Shown here: positions 33,709 through 45,703 of the stretch, one piece after another | How the letters are laid out: each line of letters starts with the position of its first letter | Position numbering within the stretch: the first letter of the stretch is position 1 | From: Juglans regia | Taxonomy: Eukaryota > Streptophyta > Magnoliopsida > Fagales > Juglandaceae | NCBI RefSeq assembly: GCF_001411555.2 | Contig: NC_049903.1 | Span: 28,343,527-28,407,526 of the forward strand | Length of the DNA stretch: 64,000 nt | Reading direction: 5' to 3' | Program-made: the position numbers and the translations under genes | The notes under the pieces: model-generated | Seen by the model: only the letters and a program-made list of their open reading frames with translations | Database searches by the model: none | What the model was told of the DNA's origin: nothing

Positions 33709-35370
33709 TTTTGGCCCTTCTCTTTAAAAGTCATGTTTATATATATTTACACTTCATAAATTTGTGATGCTAGGGGTCTGGCCTCTTAAAGGAACTACCC
33801 AGATCTGGAATGTGTAGGTCTATTGAACATATGTACATTACTTTTTGCGGTTTTGGAACAGTATTCTCTTTCATATGAAGAGAGGATACTGTTGAGTAAA
33901 AGTTGACTTAAAGGACATCAACCCCAAGAAACGAATTTCAGGGAGTAAATGGATGAAACTGTTAAAGATATCACTTTATTTTGTCTGTGGGTGATTTTAA
34001 GAATGCTCAATCTTCCAAAACAGCTACTGGTGATTAGGGGGGTCATATATTTATTAATAAAATAATTGCGCTGAATGTCTCTAATGAGACAAATTGGTTC
34101 TTCTGCTCTCTGTTGGAACTTGGAAGTATTGCTTTTGAGTTTAGCATCGCTGGTTCTGCTGTTGTTTATGTTCATTTATATTGAAATCTTGGGTACAAAC
34201 CCAAAAAAGAAAGTAATTGTGGTTTTTATGTGACACTTGAGTTCTGTATCTCAGTGCCAACTTTGTAGTTGCCTAGTTGCAAGAGTGGATGGTTTTATAG
34301 AGAGAACGATGTTCTGCATGGACCACTTCACAAGGATGGAACTTGAACAATCTCTTTATCTTGCTTGCTGCTGGAAATCTGCGAAATGTATTGTGTGCAC
34401 TTGCTTGTGTTTGATATAACCCTTACTCCGGTTGGACAAATAAAAGATTTAACTGACTGGAGTGGAAAACAGTCCTAAATGTCCGAAATGTTAGTGATGA
34501 TAGTGACCATTGCTGACTGTGCAGTTTCCTCTTGCACACATTCATGGTCTAGAGTAGTAAAATGATAGAAAATGCCTAGAAAACTCGTCAAAAAGATGTA
34601 CCCTTAAGAACATGACAACAATTAGCTGGTGAGAATCTCCCTCTTCCTGAATAGTTACACTCCCGACCAGCCAACATCTCACTGTGGAAACAGGTAACTC
34701 CCGTCTGCCAGGTGTGACTTGGCTTAACAGTTCATGGGGTCCTGATTGTAATCTCGTGAGCTGGGAAATCTCATTGTCTACATATTTCAATGGCTTGTTG
34801 GATCTTTGGCTATGACTGACTTCATGAATTGTCTTCCCCCCCATCACGAAGGTTTACTTCTGTGTCCAGTCTACTCATTACATAACCCATTTCATTAACT
34901 ATAGCCCCGCTGGCTGTAACATACATTTTAGTTTAAGATAACACTCGATAAGTGAAAGAAAGTAAAATAAAATAGAAAGTGAGATGAAAAAGATGAGACA
35001 GGAGAATGGGTGAGAGAGACTTTTAGGGCTACATTTTCTTATTCAAATTGTGATGAAATATAAAGTATAAGTCCCTATGTTTAGGCTAATCACTCAAAAA
35101 TGAGATAATGTAAATATTTTGATTATTATGAAAATAAAATTTCATAATTTGATAATTACGAAAACAAAATCACTCGAGATAATAATAAAATCAGATTACT
35201 AAGAACCTGATAAAAAAGGCTGAGCTAATAAAGATGAAAAATGCTAGGTCTACCGAAGAGAATGGTGCATTTCTGCAGTTTTTTTTTTTGTTTTTTGTTT
35301 TTGTTTACTTTCGGTCTCCGTACAAGGGACCAATAAAGATGCTTAAAGGCGTTGATTTGAGACAAAATAT
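33709..35370. other. Intergenic, no gene seen
   Basis: Short open frames at 34,237-34,419 and 34,542-34,847 have no family resemblance. The part 34,920-35,200 resembles 35,890-36,180 in order and wording (AAGTAAAATAAAATAGAAAGT, GAGAGAGAC, ACATAAGTCCTTAT-like text), suggesting two diverged copies of one repeat either side of the LINE fragment. Confidence 0.45.
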
Positions 35371-35890
35371 GGATTTTTTTTTTCCTAATCAAGCATATTA
35401 TAGGTAATAAAAAGATACAAAGTTGAAGGATGATCCTTTTCACTATTAATATATTGAAAACAACTAAGAATTTTATCTAAGGGTAGGCTTCCAAAAACAT
35501 GATTGGTAGCTGCCCATTGCGCCACTGAGTGCGCACATCAATTTTGAGATCGATGTGTTTTAACAAATTTTTAATCTTGATGATGTTTGGATATGTGCTG
35601 AATGTCATCAATAATAGCTGATAAGTTCCAGAATGAAGTTGAATCTGGATTTTCAATGGATATAATTATCGATTGGGCATCCCCTTCTATGATCGCTAGA
35701 AAATGAGTTGAAGTCATCTTGGATGCTAGCAGCATTGCTTTTGCTTCTGCAATTAAGCAATTAAAGGGATAGTGGTTGAATGGCAATGAAGATTCTATGA
35801 AAGAGGTAATTAAAGCCAGTCGACTGATTGAACAAAAATAACAATATTCAACTTGATAGAGCTTGGCGTTAGCTGAGAGTTTTGATACCA
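35371..35890 (-). mobile_element. LINE RNase H (RVT_3) fragment
   Basis: Minus-strand text EAKAMLLASKMTSTHFLAII, EGDAQSIIISIENPD and, after a frame break, AHSVAQWAATNHVFGSLPLD fits the RNase H tail of plant LINEs (Glu, Asp and the late HxxA-like block). A T tract at 35,371-35,380 is the poly(A) tail. 5'-truncated and inactive. Confidence 0.65.
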
Positions 35891-36882
35891 TGAAAGAAAT
35901 TGAAATAAAATAAAAGTTGAGATGGAGAAAAGAAAAAGAGAGAAGAATGAGAGAGAAAGACTTCGAACGCTACATCTTTCTTATTTTAAACTGTGAATAA
36001 ATACAAAACATAAGTCCTTATTTATTAGAAATTGCATGGAGATAAGATTAGATAAATATCTTTATTATTATAAATTTATAAGAATCAAATATCTTGATTT
36101 GAGAATTATGAAAATCAAATCACTAAATTAGGATAATAATCAAATAAGATTCTTGATTTGATTTTCTCACTTTTTTTTTTTTTTTTTACCTGGCATCGGG
36201 TGAACGAGAATAAAGTTCTAATTACTAATCTCGGAGGTGCACAAATTCTCAACAAAGAATTTCCTGTAAAAGTGCACATCAAATTTCAAGAGAAAGTTCT
36301 CTCAATCCGATAGCTCCTAAAAATTGTTTGAATCCAAGAGGATTGACATTATCTCTAACAATAAGTTGTTGTACATAAGTGTATATGATACTTTTGCAGT
36401 TTCATATCACCCCATTTGTATTATAATTTCAGTCCTAACACGAAAGGGGACTGAATTTTCCTCCAAACGGGATTGAAGGAAACTTTCTCCAAACCATATA
36501 AAAACTTGTCCTTAATCACGTGAGAATCATATGTATTTTTTAGTGAAGGGGCATGTCAATGTTTTAACGCAAGACACTTAACATGACCAAGGAAGACATG
36601 GCAATTTTATTGATGGTTTGGAGGAAGACTCTTATATCCGAAAGGGATAATACAATACTTTTAGCTACTCAGGCCGCTCCCCACAAAATAACAAAATGAA
36701 CAATTAATTAAATAAATATAAGAACACATACATTTCAAAGTGTAACTTATTCAGCAATACTGAATAACGTATACATTTCAATACCCAACAGTGCTCCATA
36801 AATTTTATACTTTTGTTAGATACTTAGATGTATTCAAAAATAAACTTGTTCTAATAGCTTTCTTTTGTTTTGGAAAAATAAT
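35891..36882. other. Noncoding, possible old LTR debris
   Basis: AT-rich. GTTTTGATACCATGAAAG and ACATAAGTCCTTATTTATTAG resemble phrases common in plant LTR and repeat DNA. No gene. Confidence 0.4.
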
Positions 36883-37361
36883 TGTTCAAAAATCAACTTG
36901 TGCTCAACATTGGGCTTGAGCAAAGTGCAACTCAAGAGTTCGCTCGACAAAACCGCTCGATCGAATATTGGATAGAGAGTTCGCTAGAGACACGCTCGAT
37001 ACTCTCCTTGAGCGAATAACCCAGAAAGTTTCCGCCTTAGGGTTTTTCTGCCATTTATTATATATATATATTGTTATATGATAGAAAGAGCATCAGATTA
37101 AACATCACAGAGAGAGCGACGATTTTGTGAAGAACAAGAGGAGAGAAGCCCTAGAGAGAGAGAGAGAGAGTGAGGAGAGAGAAGCTCTTGTAACTCACTG
37201 TGCTTTGTAAATCTCATTTGAATGAAATCCCTTGCAGCTCCATGGACGTAAACACATTGCCAAACCATGCAAATTTGTGTCATGTGTGATTGATTTCTGT
37301 GTTTCCATATTTATCGTTTCATTGTCTTTCTTGTTATTGTTGTGTGTGGGTGTTTTTCACA
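36883..37361 (+). repeat. Copia 5' LTR
   Basis: It begins near TGTTCAAAAATC and ends TTTTCACA. CTCGA-rich text (CGCTCGACAAAACCGCTCGA) and a TATATATATATA box at about 37,060 precede a GA-rich leader. It is followed after five bases by TGGTATTAGAGC (37,367-37,378), an initiator-Met tRNA primer-binding site. The left edge is an estimate. Confidence 0.65.
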
Positions 37362-37366
37362 ATAAG

Positions 37367-38640
37367 TGGTATTAGAGCTCCAAGGTTTGGGGATCAGGGC
37401 TGAAAGAGAACAATGGTTGGACAAGAAGTGAGGGTTGGAATCAAGAAGTTCGATGGGATAGGTTTTGGCTATTGGGGATTGCAGATCAAGGATTATGGCT
37501 ACGAGAATAGTTTTAATTTTCCTCTATTGGGAAAGAAGGCAAACAACATGGGCGATGCTGAATCTATTAGATTGACAAGTCTTAGGGATTATTCGGCTCA
37601 CACAGTCTAGATTAATGGCGCATAATATTATTAAGGAGAGAACCACATAGGATCTTATGGCGGCTTTGTCAGGTATGTATGAAAAGTTGTCGGAGAATAA
37701 TAAGGTGCATTTGATGAAGAAACTATTCAATCTCAGAATGACAAATAAAAGGTACGTCTGTGGCCTAGTATCCGAATGAATTTAATACTATCACAAATCA
37801 ATTGTCATTTGTCGGAATTAAGTTTGACAATGAGATTAGAGCGTTAATTTTGTTGGCATCATTGCCAAATAGTTGGGAGGTCATAAGAATGGTTGTGGGT
37901 AATTATATTGGTAAAATGAAATTAACATTTGATGATATTCGAGATTTGATCCTAGTTGAGGAGGTGTGTAGAGGATATTTTGGTGAGTTTTTGGGTTTAG
38001 GCTCTGTCCTAAATGTTGATACTAGGGGTATGGGATATGATGGATCAGGATCCAAAAGTAGGGGCAAAAGCTAGTCAAGATCTGGGCAGGAGATTACTTG
38101 ATGGAATGGTGGCAAGTCGTGCCACATCAAAAGAGATTGTCACAATCAGAAGAAAACTGAGGGTGACCATTGTGAACGCGGTGGATGAAGAAATAAAATA
38201 TGTTCTATTTCTTGTAGTGCACAGTCCGGTTGATGATTGGAGGTTGGATTCAGGGACTTCGTTCTATACCACTTCATATTGAGAGATCATGCAGAACTAT
38301 GTTGCTGGTGATTTTGGTAAGATGTACACTACTGCTGGAGAAGCACTGAAAGCAGTGGGAGTGAGAGATGTGCGCATTATACTCCGTAATAGGAACGTGT
38401 GGACTTTGCAACAAGTCAAACACGTTCCAGAGCTAAAGAAAAACCTTATCTCTATAGGATAACTTGATAACAACGGACATTTAGTAGCATTTTCAAGAGG
38501 AGCGTAGAAGGTCACAAAGGGCATATTAGTCTTGGCGCATGGTAAGAAAATTAATACTTTGTATTTAACATCAGGGTTCAATTATGTGCAGAAAAATATA
38601 AAGTTGCGGCAAAGCAAACTTGGATGCGTGAATAAGATGG
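37367..38640 (+). mobile_element. 3'-truncated copia element: gag and protease remnants
   Basis: Gag begins MVGQEVRVGIKKFDGIGFGY at 37,413, then with frame breaks reads LMAALSGMYEKLSENNKVHL and LILLASLPNSWEVIRM and FDDIRDLILVEEV. The protease region is DDWRLDSGTSFYTTSYR (catalytic DSG), followed by VGVRDVRIILRNRNVWTLQQ and VKHVPELKKNLISIG-stop-LDNNGHL. Integrase, RT and 3' LTR are absent. Stops and frameshifts throughout. Confidence 0.8.
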
Positions 38641-38866
38641 GAAACAAAAATGAGTCAGTTTTGCGATTCCTCATATATGTGCAAGCCTAGGAAATCTCTT
38701 GAGACCATGGTGCGGGGCAGAGGTGTGAGAGACAGGGATAGAGCATCTGGTGATCTAGGATCATCTACACCTATAGTTGCTGCTTGCGGGATTGCCAGGA
38801 CAACCAGACTTCTACAGTGGTATTCACCTACTTTAAATTATATCTTGCTGACTGAATGTGGTGAAT
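38641..38866. other. Unassigned sequence after the copia remnant
   Basis: No family recognised. Confidence 0.3.
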
Positions 38867-39505
38867 AGGGCTGAAAAAATAAACCGACGAATCAGCCCAA
38901 ACCGGTCGAACTGGTTCGGTCTAGGACTAGTTTGTATAAATATATATTTTAATTAATTTTTAAAATTATATAATATATATAATTATATGTGAAATAATTA
39001 TATATAATTATATATTATAATTTATATCCTAAATTGCTAATTAATATAAGATTAATTTTTAAAATCCTATTACTCATAATAATCAAATAACATAAAATTA
39101 ATATAACATTTGATATAATATAAAATTAATCTTATAAACCATAATATAACATTTTAATTAAAACTTTTAATTAATATAAAAATTTTAATTTTATAACATA
39201 AAATTTTAATCTTAAACATGAATATTTGTTTGATCATATGTTATTAATATATATATATATATCAAGAATAATTACATTTTATACCTATGACCTAATAAAT
39301 TCTTAACATATTCCTTTTGATAAATACATTTATAATATTCTATACATTTTATCATATACACTCATATTAATATATAAAAAAGTGTGTGTAACAATCATAT
39401 AATATATTATCACTAGCATATATGTAACCATTAGCATATTAATTATTATCACTAACATATACAATCAAATATATAAATAGAATCACTAGCATATTCGTAA
39501 AGCTT
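38867..39505. mobile_element. Truncated hAT-type element
   Basis: It starts TAGGGCTGAAAAAATAAACCGAC, then GGTTCGGT motifs and a long AT-rich body like that of the element at 3543-5587 (for example TTATATATTATAATTTATAT and AATATAACATTTGATATA, in reverse orientation). No right terminus was found before the LINE fragment at about 39,513. Confidence 0.5.
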
Positions 39506-39512
39506 GTGCCAT

Positions 39513-40215
39513 GGATTATTTTTTTAGAACAGAACATTGTCATTCATAATAATAGAATCAGTAGCAAAGTTAACCCCATACAATTACAAATTAGCATCTA
39601 ATAAGACTTTAGACTGAATAAAGTTTGGACACTAATACATCACTGAATAGTATCATCTACAAAATGAGAGGCACCACAAGTAAGTGAGCTACTTCATTTC
39701 CTTGCATACCAACATGAAGTACATCATCCACAAAATAAGAAAGAAGACTTGAATTTTAGAGATCATATTCTTTTGCCTAATAATTAGGTTCCTTAGAACC
39801 AATTGCTTCAATCACAGACAAGGAAACTCCTTCCAATGGCAAACTGGAAAAAACCTAAATTCAAGATCATTTGAAGTCCCCTCAAAGCAGCCACAAGCTC
39901 AATGTCATCCGCTTCAAACAATCCAAATTCTTTCCGACTCAAAGCAAATAAAGCATCACCTTTATCATCCCTTAAAATAACTCCAACACCCATGGAGTTA
40001 GAAGAATTAAATAATGCACTATCAAAATTAGGCTTTATTGTACCCTGGTAAGGAGGCTTCCAATATAGTGCATTTTCCTTAGGTACAATTAGTTGGTGAA
40101 TTTTAATGGTAATGAACCCCTCAATATATGCTAAACAATTCTTAACAACATCTTGAAACATACTATTAGAATTATGAAATAACTTCAAATTTCTATACTT
40201 CCCATACACCCCACT
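39513..40215 (-). mobile_element. LINE RNase H fragment
   Basis: Minus-strand frame (39,808-40,209) reads YWKPPYQGTIKPNFDSALFN then GVGVILRDDKGDALFALSRK and DDIELVAALRGLQMILNLGF. These are the first Asp, the Glu and flanking blocks of LINE-type RNase H. Later blocks are lost. A T tract near 39,516-39,522 may be the poly(A) tail. Confidence 0.65.
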
Positions 40216-40247
40216 AAAATAGTAATAAAAATAGAAACTAAAGTTAA

Positions 40248-40498
40248 GGTCTCGTTTGGTTACACAAATGAGATAAGATGAGATGAAAATTGAGAATTAA
40301 ATAAAATATTATTAGAATATAATTTTTAATATTATTTTATTTTTTATTCAGGGAGGGGGGTCGAATCCAATCATTTCATTTTAAAGATTTGAGTGTTATG
40401 CCATCAAGTCATATGCCTTTGGCTAATATTATTTTATATGAGAATTTGAAAAAATAATAATTAAATGAGATAAGATGTTTGTATAACCAAACGAGTCC
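40248..40498. mobile_element. Tourist-like (PIF/Harbinger) MITE, clear boundaries
   Basis: Inverted termini GGTCTCGTTTGGTTACACA and, reverse-complemented, GGACTCGTTTGGTTATACA, with TAA on both sides (40,245-40,247 and 40,499-40,501). The 3-bp TAA duplication and the GG..TTTGG termini fit PIF/Harbinger MITEs. It is the best-defined copy of the family repeated through this window. It carries a SINE insertion at 40,341-40,423. Confidence 0.85.
40341..40423 (-). mobile_element. tRNA-derived SINE, about 83 bases
   Basis: A perfect 14-bp direct repeat, TAATATTATTTTAT, flanks it at 40,327-40,340 and 40,424-40,437. On the minus strand it contains GGATTCGACCCCCC, like a pol III B box (GGTTCGANNCC), and GATGGCATAACACTC, loosely A-box-like upstream. 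It ends TGAATAAAAA, a short A-rich tail. The size, tail and long duplication fit LINE-driven retroposition. Other copies of the MITE lack this block. Confidence 0.7.
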
Positions 40499-40559
40499 TA
40501 AATCAAATTGGATCAAAATCCCAAACCAAATAAACAATGGACTAGCAACCTCCATTATT

Positions 40560-41209
40560 GAACGGAGCTACAGAAACTCACCCCTTGGCGCCTCTTTTTA
40601 AATTTTTAAACAATCGTTTTTTGTCAATCCTCTTTTTATCTCTTCGTTGCAGTCCTGTCCATTGCAGATCTCTCTCTCCCGCGATCTCTTGTCGAGGCCA
40701 GCAGCCGCCATTGCCTCTTCTCCGGTCGCCGCCACGTCTGGACGCTCTGGTAAGCATGTCTGCTACTTGGCTCTTTCTCTATTTCCGCCTCCCTTGAGTC
40801 CATCACTAACCCTAACCGCCCAACTGTTAAGCCGGAAGAGGCCAGTGGGAATACGCGTCCATGCTTACCGTGCTGCATACCGTCTCACACTCCCCTCGCC
40901 TCCATCTATTCTCTCCCTTGCTTTTGATTTCTCAAGTGTCCCAAACTGTAGGCTTCTTGATTTCTCTGGAGCCCATGGCCCCCGAAGCCCCTGCAGCCTG
41001 CCTGGGATGAGCGTCCTCTGTCCCAAATAGTGGGTTTCTTCTCATCAATGCTTAAATGTAATATTTTTCTGATACTTCATGAGTTCGTGTTGAATGTTGA
41101 ATTTTCTGATTAAAGATTGTGCTATTGGGTTTACTAATTTTTAGGGATTTGATTGTTTTCTCACTTACGCGCACACGCAGTCAACACTTCATCACTTCTT
41201 TTTTCTTTG

Positions 41210-41271
<62 letters not shown>

Positions 41272-41841
41272 CTCCGTTTGTTATTTGTTCTTTATTTTCC
41301 ATTTCGCAACAGAGAATTAATGTAAGGAAGAGGGGTGAAATTTCGTCCTTTCTGTTAGATGTTCCTTTGCTTTCCAGTAAAGTGAGAGATTTCCATGCTT
41401 TGGCCAAATAGTTGTATTAGAAATTGTTTAGTGGTGAAGTTTTTGAATTGGGAATCACATAATTTCTAAGGGTTTTACTTTTTCGTTTTTTGGTACTTAA
41501 CTCTTCCGAGTTACCAAACAGAGGGCCAGTTCAACAACTTCTTTCTGTTTTATTGTTCTTTTGGATGTTTTGAAAGTATGGGAATTATTATTTCTAAACG
41601 TCTCCTCTCTCTCTGATGTGGCTGGTCAATGTCTGCCACATCAGCAGTATATCCTAGGACTTTTGACCTGTATGCAGGACTCATCTATGTTATTGGGGTT
41701 GGCCTGGACAATTGGCCGTTGAGATCTCCATGTGCATAAACTTTGTTTGATGAAATGTTTCAATGAATATAGGTTTTTATATATGATTGTTAAGGGGGAT
41801 TTGGAGACAAGGGTTGAGTTGGTTTTTCATTCATTTGAAAG
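40560..41841 (+). promoter_or_regulatory. Upstream region and 5' leader of the PSF1 locus
   Basis: A C/T-rich leader-like stretch (40,640-41,030), then a long (CT)n tract (about 41,215-41,268), as is frequent in plant 5' UTRs. The coding start follows at 41,842. The long open frames here are composition artefacts (Leu/Ser runs from CT repeats). No clean TATA box is evident. Confidence 0.45.
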
Positions 41842-41934
41842 ATGTATGGGAGAAAGGCATGCCAGCTGGTGAAAGAACTTACAAGTGGTGAAAAGGGGCA
41901 GCTCACATCTTACAATGTAAGTCTTGGTGCCTAG

Positions 41935-42897
41935 TTTTTTTTTGATAAGTAAGAGATAAATATTGTTGATATGAATGAATAGGCATAGCCCATGTACACA
42001 AGAAGTATACAAAAGAATACCTAAATACATTATAAGAACAATAAATTAAAGATAATAAGTCATGAACATTGTTCCCATTTAAAACAATGGTTGAAAACCA
42101 AAACAGTAAAGTGTGGATAAAAAAATTCTTCAGCTCCGTCATTCTGCACTCCTTATCTTCAAAACATCGCGCATTCCTTTCCGACCAAATACACCACATG
42201 ATGCACAACGAGATCATTTTCCACACTGCTGCCACTTGAGGACAGCCTTGCATTTTCCTCCAACAACCCAACAAATCCACTACCCTCAAAGGGATAACCC
42301 AAGCAACATCGACCCTTTGAAAGATCTCGTCCTACAACACCCTTGTTACCTCACAATGCAATAAGAGGTGGTCCATGGATTCTCCATTCTTTTTGCACAT
42401 ATAACACCACTCCATTACTACACATCCCCTCTTCCTCAAATTGTCCGTAGTCAAAATCTTCCCAAGAGCTGCATTTCATACAAAAAAGGCACATGAGATC
42501 TCCAAATGTTATTCCAAGAGAAAGGAGCAAAATTTTGTGTTGCCAAAATTTTATAGTATGCCTTAACTGTACATTTCTTGTGATTATTGGACCTCCCCTT
42601 CAATCTATCTTGTTGTGCCATAGGGGTCCCCATGGAATATATTAGTCTGAAAAAATATGAAACAATAGATAATTTCCAATCATGAAAATCCCTGTTAAAA
42701 AGAATGTTCCACTTGTGAGAACCATGAGAAAATATCCACATATCCGCCACTGAAGTCTCCCTATTAGTTGCAATACGATAGAGAGCCGGAAAAGCCTTAT
42801 CCAACGCATGTTGTCCTCACTACACATCCCGCCAAAAATTGATTATGTTGCCTCACCGGCTACAAAACAAATATGTTTTTCAAAACATGGCCATCCC
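41935..42897 (-). mobile_element. 5'-truncated LINE in PSF1 intron 1
   Basis: CTTGGTGCCTAG (41,923-41,934) and CTTGGTGCCTGG (42,898-42,909) flank it. A T tract at 41,935-41,943 is the poly(A) tail, followed by the LINE 3' signature (AATAGGCATAGCCCATGTAC). Minus-strand ORF2 tail text includes WKMISLCIMWCIWSERNARC and KWNILFNRDFHDWKLSIVSY. It begins only 18 bases after the exon 1 splice donor and leaves that donor (GTAAGT) intact. Confidence 0.88.
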
Positions 42898-42909
42898 CTT
42901 GGTGCCTGG

Positions 42910-43958
42910 TTGTATCTTGTATTATAAAAGGTTTTGGTAGTTTTGTGTCTGCATTTGTTCAAAGGTTTTGGTAAAGTTTGAATGGAGACCGTTATCAGGA
43001 AATATTTAGAAACTCACTTGGTGGGTATGTTTCTTCTCATCTCAATTTGGTGATATCTAGCTGTCAATTTGGTCGATAATTTTATTTTGTTCTCTTCAAA
43101 ATTTGGTGCTACGTGGTTGGTTTGTCGGTGAAGTTCTCTATTAATTGATGCATGGTGTCTAAAACAACATATTTGAGTTCATTAGGATGGAATTTTTTAC
43201 TTCTAAAAAAAGGATTGAATTTTGTTTTCATCAAATCTGTTGATATGTGGTTGGGAATCTTGGATGTTGATGGTTGGAAGTATATATATATTTTCCTTAT
43301 AACAATATAATTGTCTTGTTCTGATTTTTCTTAATAAGTTGAATAATTGACAGGCGATTCACCATGGTCCCAAAATGATTGGAAAATTTTGGTATCGGGC
43401 TAAGAATAATTGAACTATATGCACTGTGAGCTTTACTGTTAAATAATAAATCCTGCTTTTTTTACTAGTAAACAAAATGCGTTTTTCCAAACATGGTATC
43501 TTGTCAGTGTTTGTCAAACTCAGTACACTTTGGTTAATTTTAAATTTATTGATATGCTTCTAAATTGAACGGAAGTGTAGAAGTTGACCTCCGAATTCTG
43601 ATGTGCTCTTTGAACAGAAGAAAATAAATGCTTTCCTCAAAATTGGACTTTCTAACTTGCTTGCCTCAATTTTTTTGAGCATTGATAGGGATAGTGTTTC
43701 GCAGGCCAAATTTTTCTTTTCTGCGAAGTGGCAATACATGCCATATGGAAACACTTTTGATGCGCATGTGTGGAAATACTTAGATTGTCTATATTGATTG
43801 TCAAAAATTTCTTCAGATTACATACGTGAATGGTTCCTCTCATTGCATGATGCATACCTGTCTCATTTTCAACCTTTCCTCTGGGTTCAGGACTCCCATA
43901 ATTCTCTCTCTCTCTCTCTCTCTTCATTTGATATTTTATTTTTACTATAATCATGTAG
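42910..43958 (+). other. Rest of PSF1 intron 1
   Basis: T-rich intron sequence with a (CT)n tract at about 43,901-43,922. No nested gene recognised. Confidence 0.6.
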
Positions 43959-44026
43959 AGCGACCTGTTTGATCAAGTGACAGCAGAATGTAGTCAACAT
44001 CACCTTGAGCTTGAATCCTTGATAAT

Positions 44027-44862
44027 GTAATCTTTTTTCCTTGTCTGCTTCTTGTAGCTCCACTTGTTGTTTTATTCTATTACTGATTTTTTTATTCAAA
44101 ATTGCTGTTCCAAAAAATTATATATCCTGTCTCATCTTTTGAGCTTAACGTAACTTTTTGTATATATCATTTGTCCTGCATGTGATTTATGAGCTTTGAC
44201 ATTGCTGTTTGGGAAACTAACCCCCAAAATCCTTAGTGACAAATTCATCCTAAATGGTGTGCTGCTACTGCTTTCATTTCTTTGATTATGAACCAGAGGC
44301 TGAACAGATAGTTGTATAGACATATTGTACACAAGCAGTTAATGAATGTTAGATGCATACATAATATATACATTATTTGTGGATCATTCTTATTTGAATA
44401 ATGTAAAGGGAGAGAGTTATCACTTTTCTAAAGAGGCTAGTTGTAATCATGAGACAATTTTGAATTGCTGCTGCCTTTTTTTTTCTCCTTGGGGTGGGGT
44501 GGCTAATTCACATTCCAGTTTTTTCCTTCGATGTCCTGTTATCGTTCTGTTAGTCAACATGGTTTTTCAATCTTCAAATTTATTGTCTCTGGCCTCTTCT
44601 TAAATGTAGCAGATCCTAAATAAAATTTATATCAAGTTCATAGAATTTCCCAACTATAGTATTTTATATTAGCAAAATTGGCATTTTGAAAGTTCCGATT
44701 ACTCATTATGTTGGAATTTGTTTTTTTTGGGAATTTCTTTCCTCAATTGGCTATCTACATCTCTTAATATCTCTATTAACATATTTCATATGCAAGGATG
44801 AATAAAATCAGTTTGGTTTTGAATGGCTCACATGGCTTATATATATCTTTATATTACCACAG
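44027..44862 (+). other. PSF1 intron 2
   Basis: Donor GTAATC, acceptor TTACCACAG. T-rich, nothing else seen. Confidence 0.6.
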
Positions 44863-45041
44863 AAAGATCCAAGAAGAAGGATTGGATGTCCAAACAACTA
44901 GAAATGCAGAGCACTATGGAGCGCTCATCCACCACCTTTCTTTAGTTCGTAATAAGTGCTGTTTAGTGGCATATGTGTAATATTTCTTGCTTGCCATGTC
45001 TGTCGAGCATATTACTGGTAGCTAGCTACCTGTTTTTGTTC

Positions 45042-45367
45042 AAGGCCACGTTTGAGATCAATCTTATCTCATCTTATCTTCTTTCTAAATATCATTTAAA
45101 TAAAATACTTTTTAATTTCAAATTTTTCACCAAATCATTACAATTTTTCTTAACTTTAAGACAAAACACAAAAAATAATTCAACCTTTTAAAATTTTAAA
45201 ACAAAAATCATATTAAAAAGTTATATTCTAATGATATTTTAACTTTATAATATTTTTATTCAACTTTTTCTCTCTCATTTTTTAACATTTAATAAAACAT
45301 TTTAACTTAAATTATTTCATTACTATTCATTTATTTATCATCTTATCTTATTTTCCAAACAAAGCTT
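45042..45367. repeat. Tourist-like MITE in PSF1 intron 3
   Basis: It begins GGCCACGTTTGAGATCAATC and ends CTTATTTTCCAAACAAAGCTT, with the family's TTATCTCATCTTATC and AT-rich body. About 326 bases. Termini are degraded. Confidence 0.6.
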
Positions 45368-45503
45368 AAAGGTTTATTTATTATGTTCACTAGTTAAGGG
45401 TATGGTTTTTATAACCATGCAGATACAACAGAGAAGAAATTATAAGAAGTCTGATATGGAAGGTTGGGCCTGTGCTTCCTCAAGAAATTCAAGAGAAGTT
45501 TAA

Positions 45504-45703
45504 GGTTGTGTTTGGATGTTGAAGTGAGTTGAGTTGAGTTGAGTTGAGTTGATAAAATATTATTAGAATATTATTTTTTAATATTATTATTATTTTGAGA
45601 TTTGAAAAAGTTGAATTATTTATTATATTTTGTGTTGGAATTTGAAAAAATTATAATGATGAGTTGAGATGAGTTGAGAAGAGTTTGGTAACCAAACGAA
45701 GTA
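45504..45703. mobile_element. Tourist-like MITE inside a PSF1 coding exon
   Basis: It starts GGTTGTGTTTGGATGTTGAAG and ends TTTGGTAACCAAACGAAGTA. TAA lies at both edges (45,501-45,503 and 45,704-45,706). A near-identical copy stands at 57,445-57,634. PSF1 coding text is continuous on either side (QEIQEKFK before, SHTEEEYF after), which places the element within one former exon unless an intron already existed there. Confidence 0.8.

Noticed and set aside
41119..41407. Frames rich in Leu-Ser or Glu-Arg repeats
   Set aside because: They are translations of the (CT)n microsatellite.
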